Positions 1 through 10,013 are shown, numbered from the stretch's first letter. The stretch is DNA of 34,234 nucleotides from Pseudomonadota bacterium (GCA_021804565.1 JAJZHK010000031.1:1-34234); one strand, 5' to 3'. Translations and numbers: made by a program. Notes: generated by a model not told the origin, from the sequence alone.

Positions 1-915
1 GCCGATGGCGTAGGAGACCTGGATCTCGCAGCGATCCGCCAGGCCGGCCGCCACGATGTTTTTGGCGACGTAACGACCGGCGTAAGCCGCTGAGCGATCG
101 ACCTTGGACGGGTCCTTGCCGGAGAAGGCGCCGCCGCCATGGCGTGCCATGCCGCCATAGGAGTCGACGATGATCTTACGACCGGTCAAACCGCAGTCGC
201 CCATGGGACCGCCGATCTCGAAACGGCCGGTGGGATTGATGAAATACTGGGTCTGCTCGGTGAGCCAATGGCTGGGCAGCACATGACGGATGATGAGGTC
301 CATGACCCCATCACGGATGTCCTTGTCACTGACGTCGGCCGCGTGCTGGGTGGAGAGCACGACGGCGTCGATGGCCACGGGGCGCCCCTGCGCATAACGG
401 AAGGTGAGCTGCGACTTGGCGTCCGGGCGCAGCCAGGGCAGCAGGCCGCTCTTGCGCGCCTGGGCCTGACGCTCGACCAGGCGATGGGCGTAGAGGATAG
501 GCGCCGGCATCAGGTCTTCGGTTTCGTTGGTGGCATAGCCAAACATCAGGCCCTGGTCACCCGCTCCCTGATCTTCGGGAATGGCACGATCGACACCCTG
601 GTTGATATCCGGCGACTGCTTGCCGATGAGGTTGAGGATGCCGCATGTGCGGCCATCGAAGCAGACCTCGGAGGCGTCGTAGCCTATGTCGACGATCACC
701 TGGCGCGCGATCGCCTCGAAATCGACGTTGGCGTCGGTCTTGATCTCGCCGGCGATGATCGCCACCCCGGTCTTGACCAGGGTCTCGCAGGCCACACGGG
801 CTTGTGGATCGACCGCAATGATGGCATCGAGGATGGCGTCAGAGATCTGATCGGCGACCTTGTCAGGATGACCTTCAGCCACAGACTCGGAGGTAAAAAT
901 ACTGTATTCGGACAT
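1..915 (-). CDS. metK: S-adenosylmethionine synthetase MetK (C-terminus off window)
   Basis: MetK makes SAM from methionine and ATP in the cytosol, supplying all methyl transfer. Reading the minus strand from the ATG at 913-915 gives an open frame of 305 residues that leaves the window without a stop. The family is about 380-400 aa, so roughly the last fifth is missing because of the window edge, not decay. Family signatures are visible: [19 protein letters not shown] at the N-terminus (the HPDK ATP-binding motif), the GAGDQG motif near residue 120, and the [19 protein letters not shown] segment near residue 270. An AAGGAG ribosome site lies 9 nt before the ATG. A structured 5' leader of about 115 nt precedes it (separate entries). 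The upstream gene on the same strand is DUF1249; the 185-nt gap and predicted promoter suggest independent transcription. Confidence 0.97.
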   Translation of the reverse strand, partial: MSEYSIFTSESVAEGHPDKVADQISDAILDAIIAVDPQARVACETLVKTGVAIIAGEIKTDANVDFEAIARQVIVDIGYDASEVCFDGRTCGILNLIGKQSPDINQGVDRAIPEDQGAGDQGLMFGYATNETEDLMPAPILYAHRLVERQAQARKSGLLPWLRPDAKSQLTFRYAQGRPVAIDAVVLSTQHAADVSDKDIRDGVMDLIIRHVLPSHWLTEQTQYFINPTGRFEIGGPMGDCGLTGRKIIVDSYGGMARHGGGAFSGKDPSKVDRSAAYAGRYVAKNIVAAGLADRCEIQVSYAIG

Positions 916-924
916 TTATCATGT

Positions 925-1028
925 CTCCTTTGCGTCTATACACCCGCGCCGAAGGAGCCAAAGCGCGGGTATCATGGAGGGATTAGGCAGGGACGCTCCT
1001 GTCGCCTGCACATCACGGCACGATGCCG
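925..1028 (-). promoter_or_regulatory. Structured metK leader RNA: candidate translational switch
   Basis: Read on the minus strand, the leader holds three hairpins. P1 is CGGCA-TCG-TGCCG (1016-1028). P2 pairs 1005-1009 (GCAGG in the RNA) with 987-991 (CCTGC), and its loop contains AGGAGC (995-1000). P3 is a perfect 8-bp stem, ACCCGCGC (963-970) with GCGCGGGT (942-949). The 13-nt P3 loop contains GCTCCTT (952-958). Its CUCCUU is exactly complementary to the metK Shine-Dalgarno AAGGAG (925-930); its GCUCCU is exactly complementary to AGGAGC in the P2 loop. The two pairings are mutually exclusive. No U-run follows P3, so it is not an intrinsic terminator. The pseudoknot-on-SD layout is like that of known SAM-family switches, but I do not recognise a published consensus. 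The pairing is seen directly; the function is inferred. Confidence 0.5.
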
Positions 1029-1036
1029 AACGCTGG

Positions 1037-1065
1037 AGCTTACGTGGCGCACCCAAGACTGGCAA
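1037..1065 (-). promoter_or_regulatory. Predicted sigma70 promoter of metK
   Basis: On the minus strand, TTGCCA (1060-1065) and TAAGCT (1037-1042) are separated by 17 nt. The -35 matches the consensus in four of six positions; the -10 is weak. It would start transcription near 1030, just upstream of the P1 hairpin, so the whole structured leader would be transcribed. Confidence 0.35.
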
Positions 1066-1100
1066 GTAAGTTTTCGTAGCGTTCTTGCCGTGGCCCGAGC

Positions 1101-1505
1101 CTAGACCCAGCTCTGCCGGTGCGCTAGGGCATGGCTGAGCAGGAGGCCGAGAAACTGGTTGACCTGCCACTTCTCGTCACGACCATGGCCGCGCGGATGC
1201 GGCTGGGCATTGCGTACACGGATGCGCGCATGACGGCCGACGGCATGCACTTCCAGCATCTGCGCGTCGTGATACATGTGCAGCTGCCAGACGGTGTCCG
1301 GCCAGAGATGCCGGGGTGCGCGCTGCCAGCACAAGTCGACGCGCGAGGTGTGTGGCGACAGCCGATGGGCCCGCCAAGACAGCTCGCCACCGGCCACCGA
1401 CAATAGCGGGCTGCAGCCCACCTCCGTCATCAGCTGGCGCAGACGGCGGTAATTGAGCTCACACAAGGACTGCAAGGCCTGCAGATCGACCGGCGCTAGT
1501 GCCAT
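1101..1505 (-). CDS. DUF1249 family protein (YqiB-like)
   Basis: A 134-aa cytosolic protein of unknown function, matching the DUF1249/YqiB family: an N-terminal LCELNYRRLRQL helix, a central VWQLHMYHDAQMLEV strand region and the C-terminal GRDEKWQVNQFLGLLL motif, close to the RDEKHQINQFL segment of E. coli YqiB as I remember it. The length is normal. The start overlaps the end of nudF by 10 nt, so translation is probably coupled. In E. coli and Pseudomonas this family also sits next to nudF, which supports the call. No catalytic motif is apparent, so no activity is proposed. Confidence 0.88.
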   Translation of the reverse strand: MALAPVDLQALQSLCELNYRRLRQLMTEVGCSPLLSVAGGELSWRAHRLSPHTSRVDLCWQRAPRHLWPDTVWQLHMYHDAQMLEVHAVGRHARIRVRNAQPHPRGHGRDEKWQVNQFLGLLLSHALAHRQSWV

Positions 1506-2101
1506 TGCTTGAGCAGACGACTTTTTTCACTGCGCAGGTACTGCAGAGCGAGGATGGCCGGAGCATTGTTGACCCGGCCATGCAGGACCGCCTGCCAGGC
1601 CTGTTCCAGGCGCATGACGTGCACCTGGATGTCCTCGCCCTCACTGGCCAGCCCATGCACACCCCCGGCCCTGGACAGATCGGCGTGCGCGATATAGAGG
1701 GAAAATTTCTCGTTACAGGACGCCGGACTGAGCAAAAAATCGAGCGCGTGCTCGACGCGCAGCAAGGCCTGACCGGCCTCTTCCTGGGCCTCCCGCCGCA
1801 CCATCTGCTCGGCGGTCTCGCCGGCTTCGATATAGCCGGCGATGATCTCCAGCAACCACGGCCCGCGCGCGGCGGCGATCGCGCCGACGCGGAACTGCTC
1901 GATGAGGAGCACCTCGTCACGCAGCGGGTCATAGGGCAGCACCCCGGCCGCCGGCGGCTTGATCATCAGCTCGCGGGCCAGGGGCGCACTCATACCCCCG
2001 GCAAAACGCTCATGCTGCAGGTGCAGTCGCTCGGCACGAAAAAACCCCTGATAGAGGGGCTCGCGCCGCAAGATTTCAAAACGCCTGGGGGTCATGCTCA
2101 T
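1496..2101 (-). CDS. nudF: ADP-ribose diphosphatase NudF (Nudix hydrolase)
   Basis: NudF hydrolyses ADP-ribose to AMP and ribose 5-phosphate, clearing a reactive NAD breakdown product in the cytosol. The protein is 201 aa, close to the usual ~210. The Nudix box runs from G89 with E95 and the REAQEEAG core at 103-110, giving the metal-binding GX5EX7REUXEEXGU pattern in full. The upstream IIAGYIEAGE segment is typical of the ADP-ribose subgroup. The gene begins 2 nt after the thiC stop codon and overlaps DUF1249, so thiC-nudF-DUF1249 look like one transcription unit. An alternative ATG two codons downstream cannot be excluded. Confidence 0.93.
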   Translation of the reverse strand: MSMTPRRFEILRREPLYQGFFRAERLHLQHERFAGGMSAPLARELMIKPPAAGVLPYDPLRDEVLLIEQFRVGAIAAARGPWLLEIIAGYIEAGETAEQMVRREAQEEAGQALLRVEHALDFLLSPASCNEKFSLYIAHADLSRAGGVHGLASEGEDIQVHVMRLEQAWQAVLHGRVNNAPAILALQYLRSEKSRLLKQWH

Positions 2102-2103
2102 GC

Positions 2104-4131
<2,028 letters not shown>

Positions 4132-4133
4132 TC

Positions 4134-5558
4134 ATGAAAAGGCTATTTCCCCTGCGCACCCTGAGCTATTGCCTGCTCTTACCTTTGGGTACGGCACAGG
4201 CCATGGACCTCCAGCAAGCCTATCAGGACGCGCTCCGTTATGATGCCGGCTGGGCGAGCACCCGTGAGCAGTATGCGGCCAGCGAAGAGAACGCCACGCA
4301 GGCTGAGGCGGCACTGCTGCCGCAGGTCAGCGCCAGCGGCACACTGAGCTCCATCCATATCTCGCCGACCGAGCAGTTCCCGGCCTTCGGCCTCTACAAC
4401 CGCACCTATACCAACAAGCTGGCCACGGTTCAGGCGATGCAGCCGCTGTTCAATGGCCAGGCCTGGGCCAGCTACCACGCAGCGCGCAAGGCCAATTCGG
4501 CGGCGACGGCTCAATTTGAAAACGACAAGCAAAAGTTCATGCTCAAGCTGGCCTCGGCCTATTTCGATGTGCTGCGCGCCCGCGAGAATCTGGTCTACCA
4601 GCAGGCTCAGGAAAAGGCCATAGGCCGGCAGCTGGAACAGACACAAAAACGCTTTGAAGTGGGCCTGGTCGCCATCACCGAGGTGCATGAGGCACAGGCC
4701 GCCTTTGACAGCGCCGTGGCCGATCGCATCAGCGCCGAGACCCAGGTCAGCAGCGCCGAGCTCAATCTCGCCACCTTGACCGGCAAAGATCAGCAAGCCC
4801 TCGCCATCCTGCGCAGCGATGCGCCGGTCGATCAGCTGCCCGCGCACAGCGAGACCGACTGGTCGACCCTGGCCGTGCAAGAAAATCCCGCCATCGAAGC
4901 CGCCCGCCTGCAAATGCAGGCGGCACACCAGCAGGTGCTCGCGGCACGCGCCGGCCATCTGCCCACGCTGGCCCTGGTCGGCAACTGGCAGGACGCCAAC
5001 ACCAGTGGCGCCAACCCCTTCATCGACGGCCGCACCACCTCGGTGGGTCTGCAGCTGTCGGTGCCACTCTATGAAGGCGGCCTCACCCAGTCGCAAGTGC
5101 GCCAGGCCCTGGACAAAGAAAATGCCGCCCGCGACCAGCTGGACCTGGCGCAGCGCGTCGCCGTCCAGTCGACACGCATCAGCTACCTGTCCGTCGCCAC
5201 CGATGCCGCCAGGGTCAAGGCGCGCAAACAGGCGGTCAGCTCGAGTGCGGCCGCCCTGGTGGCGACCGAGGCCGGCTACGATGTAGGCACCCGTGACATC
5301 GTCGAGGTGATGCAGGCCCAGCGTGATCTCTACGCGGCCAAGTCGGCCTATGCCAATGCCCGCTACGACTACGTCATCGACGGGCTACGCCTGAAAGCGG
5401 CGGCCGGTCAATTGCGCGACATCGACATCAGCCAGCTCAACACCTGGCTGGACGCCAAAGGCAGCATCGATGTCGACACCCTCAACCCGGAAATCCAGCA
5501 AATGCCGGCGAGCCCTAAAGCGCCTGGGACGACACCTCCGATCCCGCGTCATCGCTGA
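4134..5558 (+). CDS. tolC: TolC family outer membrane efflux channel
   Basis: TolC forms the trimeric outer membrane and periplasmic tunnel used by type I secretion and RND or MFS efflux pumps. The 474-aa product starts with a signal peptide (residues 1-23, basic KR then a leucine-rich core, cleavage after AQA). Two outer-membrane efflux repeats follow, with the typical coiled-coil segments (for example FEVGLVAITEVHEAQAAFD near 180-200 and VGTRDIVEVMQAQRDLYAAK near 385). The C-terminal tail is Pro/Ala-rich. It is divergent from thiC; a possible -10 (TATAAG, 4110-4115) sits close to the ATG, with no strong ribosome site. Its last 44 nt overlap the 3' end of waaA on the opposite strand. Neighbouring thiC and tolC match the Pseudomonas order. 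Confidence 0.94.
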   Translation: MKRLFPLRTLSYCLLLPLGTAQAMDLQQAYQDALRYDAGWASTREQYAASEENATQAEAALLPQVSASGTLSSIHISPTEQFPAFGLYNRTYTNKLATVQAMQPLFNGQAWASYHAARKANSAATAQFENDKQKFMLKLASAYFDVLRARENLVYQQAQEKAIGRQLEQTQKRFEVGLVAITEVHEAQAAFDSAVADRISAETQVSSAELNLATLTGKDQQALAILRSDAPVDQLPAHSETDWSTLAVQENPAIEAARLQMQAAHQQVLAARAGHLPTLALVGNWQDANTSGANPFIDGRTTSVGLQLSVPLYEGGLTQSQVRQALDKENAARDQLDLAQRVAVQSTRISYLSVATDAARVKARKQAVSSSAAALVATEAGYDVGTRDIVEVMQAQRDLYAAKSAYANARYDYVIDGLRLKAAAGQLRDIDISQLNTWLDAKGSIDVDTLNPEIQQMPASPKAPGTTPPIPRHR

Positions 5559-6810
5559 TCAGATAAGGCTCGATCACCTGCAGCTGACGCTGCAGGGCGC
5601 CACGGTTGGCGAGCAGCAGCCCGTGCGCCGCCTGGCGCATGGCCGCGGCCTTGCCGTCATCGCGCAACAGGCTCGCGACCGCCGCGACGAGCGCGCTGCC
5701 CGGCGCCACCTGCAGCAGGGCGTGAGCGGCGACGGCGGTATCGACGATGTGCTGAAAATTCATGACATACGGTCCGCACAAGGTCGGCACCGCCAAAGCC
5801 ATGGGTTCGAGCACATTATGACCGCCCAGATGCGGCAACAGTGAGCCGGCCACCAAGGCGACATCGGCCAGCGCATACCATTGGGTCAACTCGCCCATGC
5901 TGTCACCCAGCCAAATCTGCGTCGTCGCCGTCGGTAACTCTCCGGCGCTGCGCCGGCAGCACGTCCATCCGCCGGCGAGGATGTCCCGCGCCACCGCCGC
6001 GAAGCGTTCGGGATGCCGTGGCACGAGGATGAGCAGCAGCTCGGGCTGGATGGCGAGCAGTTCCGGCAAAGCCGCCAGGATGAGCGCCTCCTCACCGGCA
6101 TGACTGCTGCCGACCACCCAGACCGGGCGCGCACCGATATGCAGCCGCTCGCGCAAAGCCTGTCGATCGAAGGCCGGCAGCGGCGTATCAAATTTCAGAC
6201 TGCCACAGACGGCGACACGGCTGGCCGGCAAACCGAGGGCCCGGTAACGCTGCGCCGTCGCCTCATCCTGGGCGAGCACCTGCTGCAAGCTGTTGAGCAT
6301 GGGCTGCACCAGGCTCGGCAAGCGCGCATAGGCCGCTGCCGAACGCGCCGACAAACGGGCATTGGCGACCACGACAGGAATCTTGCGGGCCTGCGCCTCG
6401 GCGAGCAGATTGGGCCAGAGCTCGGTTTCCATGATGAGCAGCAGCCGTGGCTGCGCGGCATTGAGCAGACGCGCCTGCCAGCGATGATGATCCCAGGGCA
6501 GGTAGCGATGGGTGACGCGATCACCGAGCAGGGTCCTGATGCGCTCGGCACCGGTGGGCGTCATCCCGGTGACCAGGATGCGCAAGCCGGGCTGGTGCTG
6601 CAAGAGCTCCTCGATGAGCGGGACCGCCGCCACACTCTCGCCAACCGAGACGGCATGAACCCAGAGATCACAATGAGGGGGCAGCCGATAGCCCAGGCGC
6701 TCAGCGAGGCGACGCCGATAGTCCACCGCCTTGCGGCTACGTCCGAGCATGCGCAGGAGCAGCAGGGGCAGCAGCAGGACATACAGCCATGAATAAAGTC
6801 GTCGCAGCAC
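5515..6810 (-). CDS. waaA: 3-deoxy-D-manno-octulosonic acid transferase WaaA (KdtA)
   Basis: WaaA transfers Kdo from CMP-Kdo to lipid IVA at the inner face of the cytoplasmic membrane, the first step of LPS core assembly. The 431-aa product has an N-terminal membrane anchor (about residues 1-22), then a GT-B fold. The VSVGES segment carries the conserved glutamate at 58. Further family blocks are METELWPN (~128), GSLKFD (~205), VVGSSHAGEE (~233), VPRHPER (~258) and LPHLGGHNVLEP (~315). The length is typical (about 425). The start is the first in-frame ATG, 77 nt from the divergent oxidoreductase gene. No neighbouring Kdo kinase is present, so mono- or bifunctionality cannot be decided from the sequence. 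Confidence 0.96.
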   Translation of the reverse strand: MLRRLYSWLYVLLLPLLLLRMLGRSRKAVDYRRRLAERLGYRLPPHCDLWVHAVSVGESVAAVPLIEELLQHQPGLRILVTGMTPTGAERIRTLLGDRVTHRYLPWDHHRWQARLLNAAQPRLLLIMETELWPNLLAEAQARKIPVVVANARLSARSAAAYARLPSLVQPMLNSLQQVLAQDEATAQRYRALGLPASRVAVCGSLKFDTPLPAFDRQALRERLHIGARPVWVVGSSHAGEEALILAALPELLAIQPELLLILVPRHPERFAAVARDILAGGWTCCRRSAGELPTATTQIWLGDSMGELTQWYALADVALVAGSLLPHLGGHNVLEPMALAVPTLCGPYVMNFQHIVDTAVAAHALLQVAPGSALVAAVASLLRDDGKAAAMRQAAHGLLLANRGALQRQLQVIEPYLISDDAGSEVSSQAL

Positions 6811-6831
6811 AAAGCTCTCCGAATCGGCGGG

Positions 6832-6856
6832 CGCTCCATGTTAACATGAGCGCCTG
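6832..6856. repeat. Extended inverted repeat between waaA and the oxidoreductase gene
   Basis: A 12-bp perfect palindrome (CATGTTAACATG, 6839-6850) is flanked by GGCGCT and AGCGCC, so the arms pair over 12 bp with a single bulged C at 6838. It lies in the 77-nt divergent intergenic region, about 30 nt from each start codon. A regulator operator is possible; a transcribed hairpin is the alternative. Confidence 0.6.
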
Positions 6857-6887
6857 AACTCTCTTGCACGGATGATACCTTCTCGCC

Positions 6888-8093
6888 ATGCGTACGCTCG
6901 ATACCGATGTTGTCATCTTTGGCGGCGGCATTGCCGGCCTGTGGACCCTGAATCATCTGCGTCACCTGGGCTATGAGGCCCTGCTGCTCGAAACCGGCCG
7001 CCTTGGCGACGGCCAGACGCTGCGCTCGCAAGGCATCATCCATGGTGGCATGAAATACGCGCTGTCGGGCATCCTCAACGCTGAGGCGGAAGCCATCGCC
7101 GGCATGCCCGAGCGCTGGCGCCGCGCCCTGCGTGGCGAGGGGGAGGTCGACCTGCGCGGTGTACGCGTGCTCTCCGATCACCACTACATGTGGTCGCAAT
7201 CCGGGCTGGCCTCGCGCATCACCACGTTTTTCGGTAGCAAGATGTTGCGCGGGCGCATTGCGCAGGTGGAAGGCCAGGACCGTCCCCTGCCCCTGCAAAA
7301 CCCGGCCTTCAAAGGCAGTGTCTACCGTCTCGACGATATCGTCCTCGACACCCACAGCCTGATCGAGACCCTGGCGCAGCGGCAAAAAGCCCGTATCTAC
7401 CACATCTCCCGCCATAACTGCCACATCGAGGCTGATGATCAGCACCGGACCCGTGCCGTCTTCATCACCACCACCGGGGGTGGCGAGGCCCTGCGCATCC
7501 ACCCGCGTGCGGTCGTGCTGGCCGCCGGTGCCGGCAACCGTGCACTGCTCGATGACATCGGCCTGACCCAGCAACGTATGCAGCTGCGCCCCCTGCACAT
7601 GGTCCTCATGAAGCACCCGCAGTTGCCGCCGCTCTACGCGCACTGCGTCGGCACCAGCAGCAAGCCACGCATCACCATCACCACCCACACCTGTGCCGAT
7701 GGCCAGCCGGTCTGGTATCTGGGCGGGGAACTGGCGGAGTCCGGCGTCGAACGCGACAGCCGTGTGCAGATCGAGGTGGCGCAAAAAGAGCTGAACGAAC
7801 TCTTCCCGTGGATGAATTTTCGCGGTGCGCAATGGACCACGCTACGCGTCGACCGCGCTGAACCGCAACAGGAACAGCTGGTCAAGCCGGATCATGCCTA
7901 CGCCAGCTGGGCCGGCAACAACATCATCTGCTGGCCGACCAAGCTGGCACTCGCCCCGAACCTGGCCGAGCAGGTCAGCGCGCTGCTGCAGACCCAGCAT
8001 ATCGAGCCTTTGACCCCGCACTGGGAGGAGCCTTTGCCGCTGCTTTTCCCGGAGGTGGCGCCGCCCCTTTGGGATCGCCAGGGAGAGCTGTGA
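6888..8093 (+). CDS. FAD-dependent oxidoreductase, DAO family
   Basis: A 401-aa flavoprotein with an N-terminal FAD-binding fold (VVIFGGGIAG, GxGxxG glycines at 12, 14 and 17) and a QGIIHGG segment near residue 47, as in glycerol-3-phosphate and D-amino-acid oxidase relatives. A second dinucleotide-fold strand (AVVLAAGAGNRALL) is near 207. No substrate can be assigned. Its stop overlaps the start of the aldo/keto reductase (TGATG), so the two are translationally coupled. The same pair lies beside waaA in Pseudomonas (PA4991/PA4992, from memory), implying a conserved but uncharacterised link to the envelope locus. No signal peptide or membrane segment is seen. Confidence 0.85.
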   Translation: MRTLDTDVVIFGGGIAGLWTLNHLRHLGYEALLLETGRLGDGQTLRSQGIIHGGMKYALSGILNAEAEAIAGMPERWRRALRGEGEVDLRGVRVLSDHHYMWSQSGLASRITTFFGSKMLRGRIAQVEGQDRPLPLQNPAFKGSVYRLDDIVLDTHSLIETLAQRQKARIYHISRHNCHIEADDQHRTRAVFITTTGGGEALRIHPRAVVLAAGAGNRALLDDIGLTQQRMQLRPLHMVLMKHPQLPPLYAHCVGTSSKPRITITTHTCADGQPVWYLGGELAESGVERDSRVQIEVAQKELNELFPWMNFRGAQWTTLRVDRAEPQQEQLVKPDHAYASWAGNNIICWPTKLALAPNLAEQVSALLQTQHIEPLTPHWEEPLPLLFPEVAPPLWDRQGEL

Positions 8094-8866
8094 TGCTGCC
8101 GCGCCGCTCTCTCGGCCGTCACGGTCCGCAGGTCAGCGCCCTGGGGCTGGGCACCGTCAAGCTGGGTCGTAACCAGGGCATCAAATACCCGCAGGGCTTT
8201 GAGCTGCCCGATGACGATCAGGTCCTCGCCCTGCTCGACAGCGCCCGTGAGCTGGGCATCAACCTCATCGATACCGCGCCGGCCTACGGCCATAGCGAAG
8301 CCCGACTCGGCCAGCTCCTCCGCGATCGCCAGCGCTGGGTGCTGGTCAGCAAGGCCGGCGAGGACTTTGCCGACGGCCATTCCCAGTTTGACTTCTCACC
8401 CGGCGGCTTGCGCGCCAGCGTCGAGCGCAGCCTGCAACGCCTGCGTACCGATCACCTCGATGTACTCCTGCTGCACTCCGCTGGCGATGACCAGAAGCTG
8501 GTCGATGAAGGCGCCCTGGAGACCCTGATCCAGCTGCGTCAGGAAGGCAAGGCCCGAGCGATAGGCGTCTCGAGCAAAACGGTCACCGGCGCTTTGGCCT
8601 GCCTGCCTTACGTCGACGTCATGATGCTGAGCTATCGGCCTGATTATCTCGACGAACAGCCCGTGCTCGACGCCTGCGCCCGGCAAGGCATCGGCGTGCT
8701 GGTCAAAAAAGCCCTCAGTTCAGGACATCTCGGCAGCGACCCGGCCCGCCAGGCGCAAGAACAGCTGCGCTTCATCTGGGACCATCCCGCCACCAGCTGT
8801 ATCGTCGTCGGCACTTTGAATCCTCTGCATCTGCGCCATAACGCCGCCGCTTTCAGCCCGCCCTAA
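8093..8866 (+). CDS. Aldo/keto reductase family protein
   Basis: A 257-aa NAD(P)H-dependent oxidoreductase. The ATG at 8093 is chosen because it overlaps the preceding stop (TGATG) and follows a GGGAGAG ribosome site; an upstream in-frame start would lie inside the oxidoreductase. All four catalytic tetrad positions are visible: D60 and Y65 in LIDTAPAYGHSE, K87 in VLVSKAGED and H128 in DVLLLHSAGDD. The C-terminus carries the TSCIVVGTLNP cofactor segment typical of the family. It is a short member (usual range 270-330 aa). It probably acts with the upstream flavoprotein in a two-step redox conversion, but the substrate is unknown. Confidence 0.88.
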   Translation: MLPRRSLGRHGPQVSALGLGTVKLGRNQGIKYPQGFELPDDDQVLALLDSARELGINLIDTAPAYGHSEARLGQLLRDRQRWVLVSKAGEDFADGHSQFDFSPGGLRASVERSLQRLRTDHLDVLLLHSAGDDQKLVDEGALETLIQLRQEGKARAIGVSSKTVTGALACLPYVDVMMLSYRPDYLDEQPVLDACARQGIGVLVKKALSSGHLGSDPARQAQEQLRFIWDHPATSCIVVGTLNPLHLRHNAAAFSPP

Positions 8867-9011
8867 GGCCGATGCAGGTAGAGCCAAGACCATGGCCGGG
8901 ATGCGGCAAATCTTCAATGCTCACACGCACAGGGGCTCTGACAGCCACGGCGATAGTCTGACCACCACCCCACCAGGTACGCAACAATAAGGATGGCAGG
9001 GCCAGGCTGAG

Positions 9012-9350
9012 TCAGACAGGTCCGTCTGCCCAAGGATCATCTTCCATGCTGTCTTGCAAGATGGCCTCATAGTTCTGACCGCCGCAGAAGATGCCTAGGA
9101 TAGTTACAACGGTGGCATCCACGGCAAACGCAATCGCGACCCTGGATTTGTAGTTGGTGATGCGTAGCCCAGGACGAATGTCATCGCGCTGGATTCCACG
9201 ATGAGGGAACAGGCAAAGACTCTCGCAGAAGCTCACAATGGCGTCCGTACACCGTGTTGCCATGTCAGGCGAGGCGGCTTCGGCGATGTAGCGAAACAGT
9301 TCGACCAGTTGGTCCAGGGCTTGCGGGCCAAAAATGACGCGATAATTCAT
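9012..9350 (-). CDS. ParE/RelE-family toxin
   Basis: A 112-aa protein with the ParE toxin pattern: MNYRVIFGPQALDQLVELFRYIAE at the N-terminus (a beta strand then an amphipathic helix pair), central FPHRGIQRDDIRPGLRI and the closing VTILGIFCGGQNYE strand. ParE toxins poison DNA gyrase; RelE relatives cleave mRNA. The conserved FPHRG-x-x-R block favours ParE. The start codon overlaps the antitoxin gene by 4 nt. The C-terminus carries an acidic ~12-residue tail (MEDDPWADGPV) beyond the usual end. The pair sits between core genes and beside an IS66 end, so it is likely acquired. Confidence 0.87.
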   Translation of the reverse strand: MNYRVIFGPQALDQLVELFRYIAEAASPDMATRCTDAIVSFCESLCLFPHRGIQRDDIRPGLRITNYKSRVAIAFAVDATVVTILGIFCGGQNYEAILQDSMEDDPWADGPV

Positions 9351-9616
9351 GACGTCCTGGTGCGTTCGGCCATCAAGCGCGCACGCACCTGATCAGCAGT
9401 GAGGGCAAGGGAAGAGTCAGCTTTCAAGGCATCGTACGCAGAGCCAACCTGGTGGTGCAGCCAGCTTTCCAAGGCACGGTCCCGAGCCATCAGCACCCTC
9501 AGCCCATCCCGAATCACTTCGCTTTCGCTGGCATACTCACCCGTACGGACCTTGGCCTTCACGATATCCGCCATGTCGTTGGGGAGGGTAATGCTCATTT
9601 GCTGGGTGGTTCGCAT
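9347..9616 (-). CDS. ParD-family antitoxin (ribbon-helix-helix)
   Basis: An 89-aa antitoxin that binds its cognate ParE and represses its own promoter. The N-terminal MSITLPNDMADIVKAKVRTG and EYASESEVIRDGLRVL segments form the ribbon-helix-helix DNA-binding domain; the C-terminal half (from ~50) is the charged toxin-binding tail. It overlaps the toxin start by 4 nt (ATGA), the usual arrangement. An internal ATG (MSITL, residue 7) is an alternative start. No clear palindromic operator stands out in the ~80 nt upstream, unlike two of the other toxin-antitoxin pairs in this window. Confidence 0.88.
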   Translation of the reverse strand: MRTTQQMSITLPNDMADIVKAKVRTGEYASESEVIRDGLRVLMARDRALESWLHHQVGSAYDALKADSSLALTADQVRARLMAERTRTS

Positions 9617-9693
9617 GAGGAGAGTCCCATGAGTGCTGTTGATAGGATTTAATCTTACTTTCTTGATTTATGATCGTCCAGTATGCCCGATGA

Positions 9694-9812
9694 CATCGGT
9701 GGCATGGATGCTTTCGGAATGCACTGCTGCCGCTGCGCGGCCACGGCACAGCCCCAAGCATCAGCGAGCAAACCCCGCCGGTGCTGCCTAGGTGTCTCGG
9801 CTGGAGCCTTAC
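9694..9812 (+). mobile_element. Remnant of the right end of an IS66-family element
   Basis: The stretch ends in a 23-nt sequence finishing GGAGCCTTAC, whose reverse complement begins GTAAGG, as IS66-family termini do. The same 23 nt occur at 25285-25307 beside an IS66 tnpA start. An open frame just inside it stops (TAG at 9788-9790) immediately before the repeat, where a TnpC C-terminus would end. The inner boundary is uncertain because the rest of the element is lost. Confidence 0.5.
9790..9812 (+). repeat. 23-nt IS66-type terminal repeat, copy 1
   Basis: Identical over 23 nt to 25285-25307 in the same orientation; the matches stop abruptly on both sides. Interpreted as the right inverted repeat of an IS66-family element, with the outside to the right. 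Confidence 0.75.
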
Positions 9813-9936
9813 AAACAAACGGCACCACTATGTGGACAAAACGGTCGATTATGAAGCCCTGATGGTGGCCCGAAACGCGCCCCGTTGGCATGCCACGCTG
9901 ATCAAATATGGGTATGTGACCATCCCAGCCCAATAG
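9813..9936 (+). other. Unassigned short open stretch outside the IS66 end
   Basis: From 9813 a frame runs to TAG at 9934-9936 with a protein-like composition (TNKRHHYVDKTVDYEAL onward) but no start codon of its own. It may be the 3' remnant of a gene cut by the insertion element, or chance. I do not recognise it. The rest of the gap to 10013 shows nothing. Confidence 0.2.
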
Positions 9937-10013
9937 CGTCACTGGGTAGCGGGTTAAATTCATGGCGAAAGGCAGCCAGGTACAACTTCGCCCAAAATCC
10001 CGTTTCTTTCACA

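Noticed and set aside
942-970. The strong hairpin before metK as an intrinsic terminator
   Set aside because: No U-run follows on either strand, and the hairpin lies between the promoter and the ribosome site of metK.
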